From Candidatus Melainabacteria bacterium (GTDB lineage: Bacteria; Cyanobacteriota; Vampirovibrionia; Obscuribacterales; Obscuribacteraceae), in NCBI GenBank assembly GCA_016699165.1, contig CP064963.1:1984001-2048000 (forward strand): a stretch of 64,000 nucleotides of DNA, read 5' to 3'. The notes under the pieces were generated by a model, which ran no database searches, had not been told where the DNA came from, and saw only the letters and a program-made list of their open reading frames with translations. Both the position numbers and the translations under genes were made by a program. Below, piece after piece: positions 63,625 through 64,000 of this stretch; position 1 is the stretch's first letter, and every line of letters starts with the position of its first letter.

Positions 63625-64000
63625 ATGTTCGAACAGCTTGGACCAGAAGCTAGAGATATAGTCGTTCTGTCGCAAGAAATCGCTCAGTCCATGGGACATG
63701 GCGAAGTGCGCGGTGAACACTTATTGCTAGCTCTTTTCGAGCGCATGGATAAGGAGCTTGTAAGCGAATTCGCTGACTTAGGCATAACTTACGAGCAGTT
63801 GTTCTCGGCAATTCAAGCCGACCACCCAACCAAAGATTCGGTGCTTGAAGGCCATTTTGTAGAACTAAGTTCTGAAGCGCAAATCGTTATTGTTCGAAGC
63901 GCGCAGGAAGCAAAACGAATGAATTCAAAATTCGTTCTGCCCAAGCATCTTTTTATTGCATTCGAATGGTACGGAGTGGCTGAACGCGGCAACTTTTATG
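63625..64000 (+). CDS. Clp N-domain (ClpC-like) protein, 5' part only
   Basis: The frame from ATG 63625 is open to the window end. It starts MFEQLGPEARDIVVLSQE, then GHGEVRGEHLLLALFE and LSSEAQIVIVRSAQEAK, matching both halves of the Clp N-terminal repeat that receives substrates and adaptors. Whether the full gene is a ClpC ATPase or a stand-alone N-domain protein cannot be seen here. An AAGATGGGAG ribosome site precedes it. Confidence 0.85.
   Translation, partial: MFEQLGPEARDIVVLSQEIAQSMGHGEVRGEHLLLALFERMDKELVSEFADLGITYEQLFSAIQADHPTKDSVLEGHFVELSSEAQIVIVRSAQEAKRMNSKFVLPKHLFIAFEWYGVAERGNFY

Noticed and set aside
1..64000. CRISPR arrays, prophage or IS elements
   Set aside because: No direct-repeat array with spacers, no integrase, transposase or phage structural gene was seen.

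Overview
The window looks like ordinary chromosome from a Gram-negative-type bacterium with moderate GC. The gene set fits a non-photosynthetic cyanobacterial relative (Vampirovibrionia/Melainabacteria, perhaps Obscuribacterales). That placement is an inference from gene content: TIGR00303-type CobT, a DUF309 protein, repeat proteins related to GspE N-terminal domains, J-domain and transglutaminase proteins with secretion signals, and frequent TTG/GTG starts. There is no rRNA in the window to confirm it. I see no prophage, insertion sequence or CRISPR array.

Layout. Positions 1-8.3 kb: 5' end of a fatty-acid desaturase, a four-repeat protein, an FAD oxidoreductase, and a shikimate cluster (aroA divergent from aroC, then aroB) followed by a sarcosine-oxidase-like gene. 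8.4-15 kb: a secreted Lys/Pro-rich repeat protein, a long perfect palindrome, speD, a SET-domain protein and dnaE, whose frame is broken by one base near its 5' end. 15-19.4 kb: ruvA with a membrane protein, tRNA-Pro(CGG), a membrane protein, a receiver-GGDEF protein with a degenerate GGDEF motif, and a DUF309 protein. 19.4-25.3 kb: a hydantoinase/oxoprolinase coupled to a permease, an unknown protein and DAHP synthase. 25.4-33.1 kb: a membrane protein, a CobT-like protein, a Cys-motif/TPR-like protein, then an AttEFGH-like ABC transporter/AttH set with a lipocalin. 33.1-34.8 kb: a DinB-like protein, an orphan antitoxin-like gene with regularly spaced operator half-sites, and a RelBE toxin-antitoxin pair. 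34.8-46 kb: secreted and membrane proteins, including a transglutaminase, diacylglycerol kinase, dual-specificity phosphatase, ICMT-like methyltransferase, GGDEF protein, acyl-CoA dehydrogenase, J-domain protein and matrixin-like protease.

Positions 46.2-55.5 kb form a long leftward housekeeping run: coaBC, two YtxH proteins around a DUF948 protein, an rsuA/rluB-type gene, a RodZ-like gene, rimO and nrdR, then rplS-rbgA-rnhB-terC. From 55.6 kb a rightward operon reads metG, a leucine-rich-repeat gene, nadC and a large SF2 helicase with predicted membrane segments. The right end holds a MerC protein, a membrane-anchored unknown, a HigA-like antitoxin with an odd 5' end, and the start of a ClpC-type N-domain gene that runs off the window.

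Functional themes are chorismate supply (aroF, aroB, aroC, aroA), translation and ribosome assembly (metG, rplS, rbgA, rimO, tRNA-Pro, pseudouridine synthase), DNA replication and repair (dnaE, ruvA, rnhB), and envelope or lipid handling (desaturase, AttEFGH-like set, lipocalin, DAG kinase, RodZ-like). The items most worth a second look are the one-base dnaE frame break at an A6 run, the bacterial SET-domain gene, the membrane-anchored helicase in the nadC operon, the 25-bp perfect palindrome, the three-half-site operator at 33.8 kb, and the phosphatase coupled to an HtpX-tail-like peptide.
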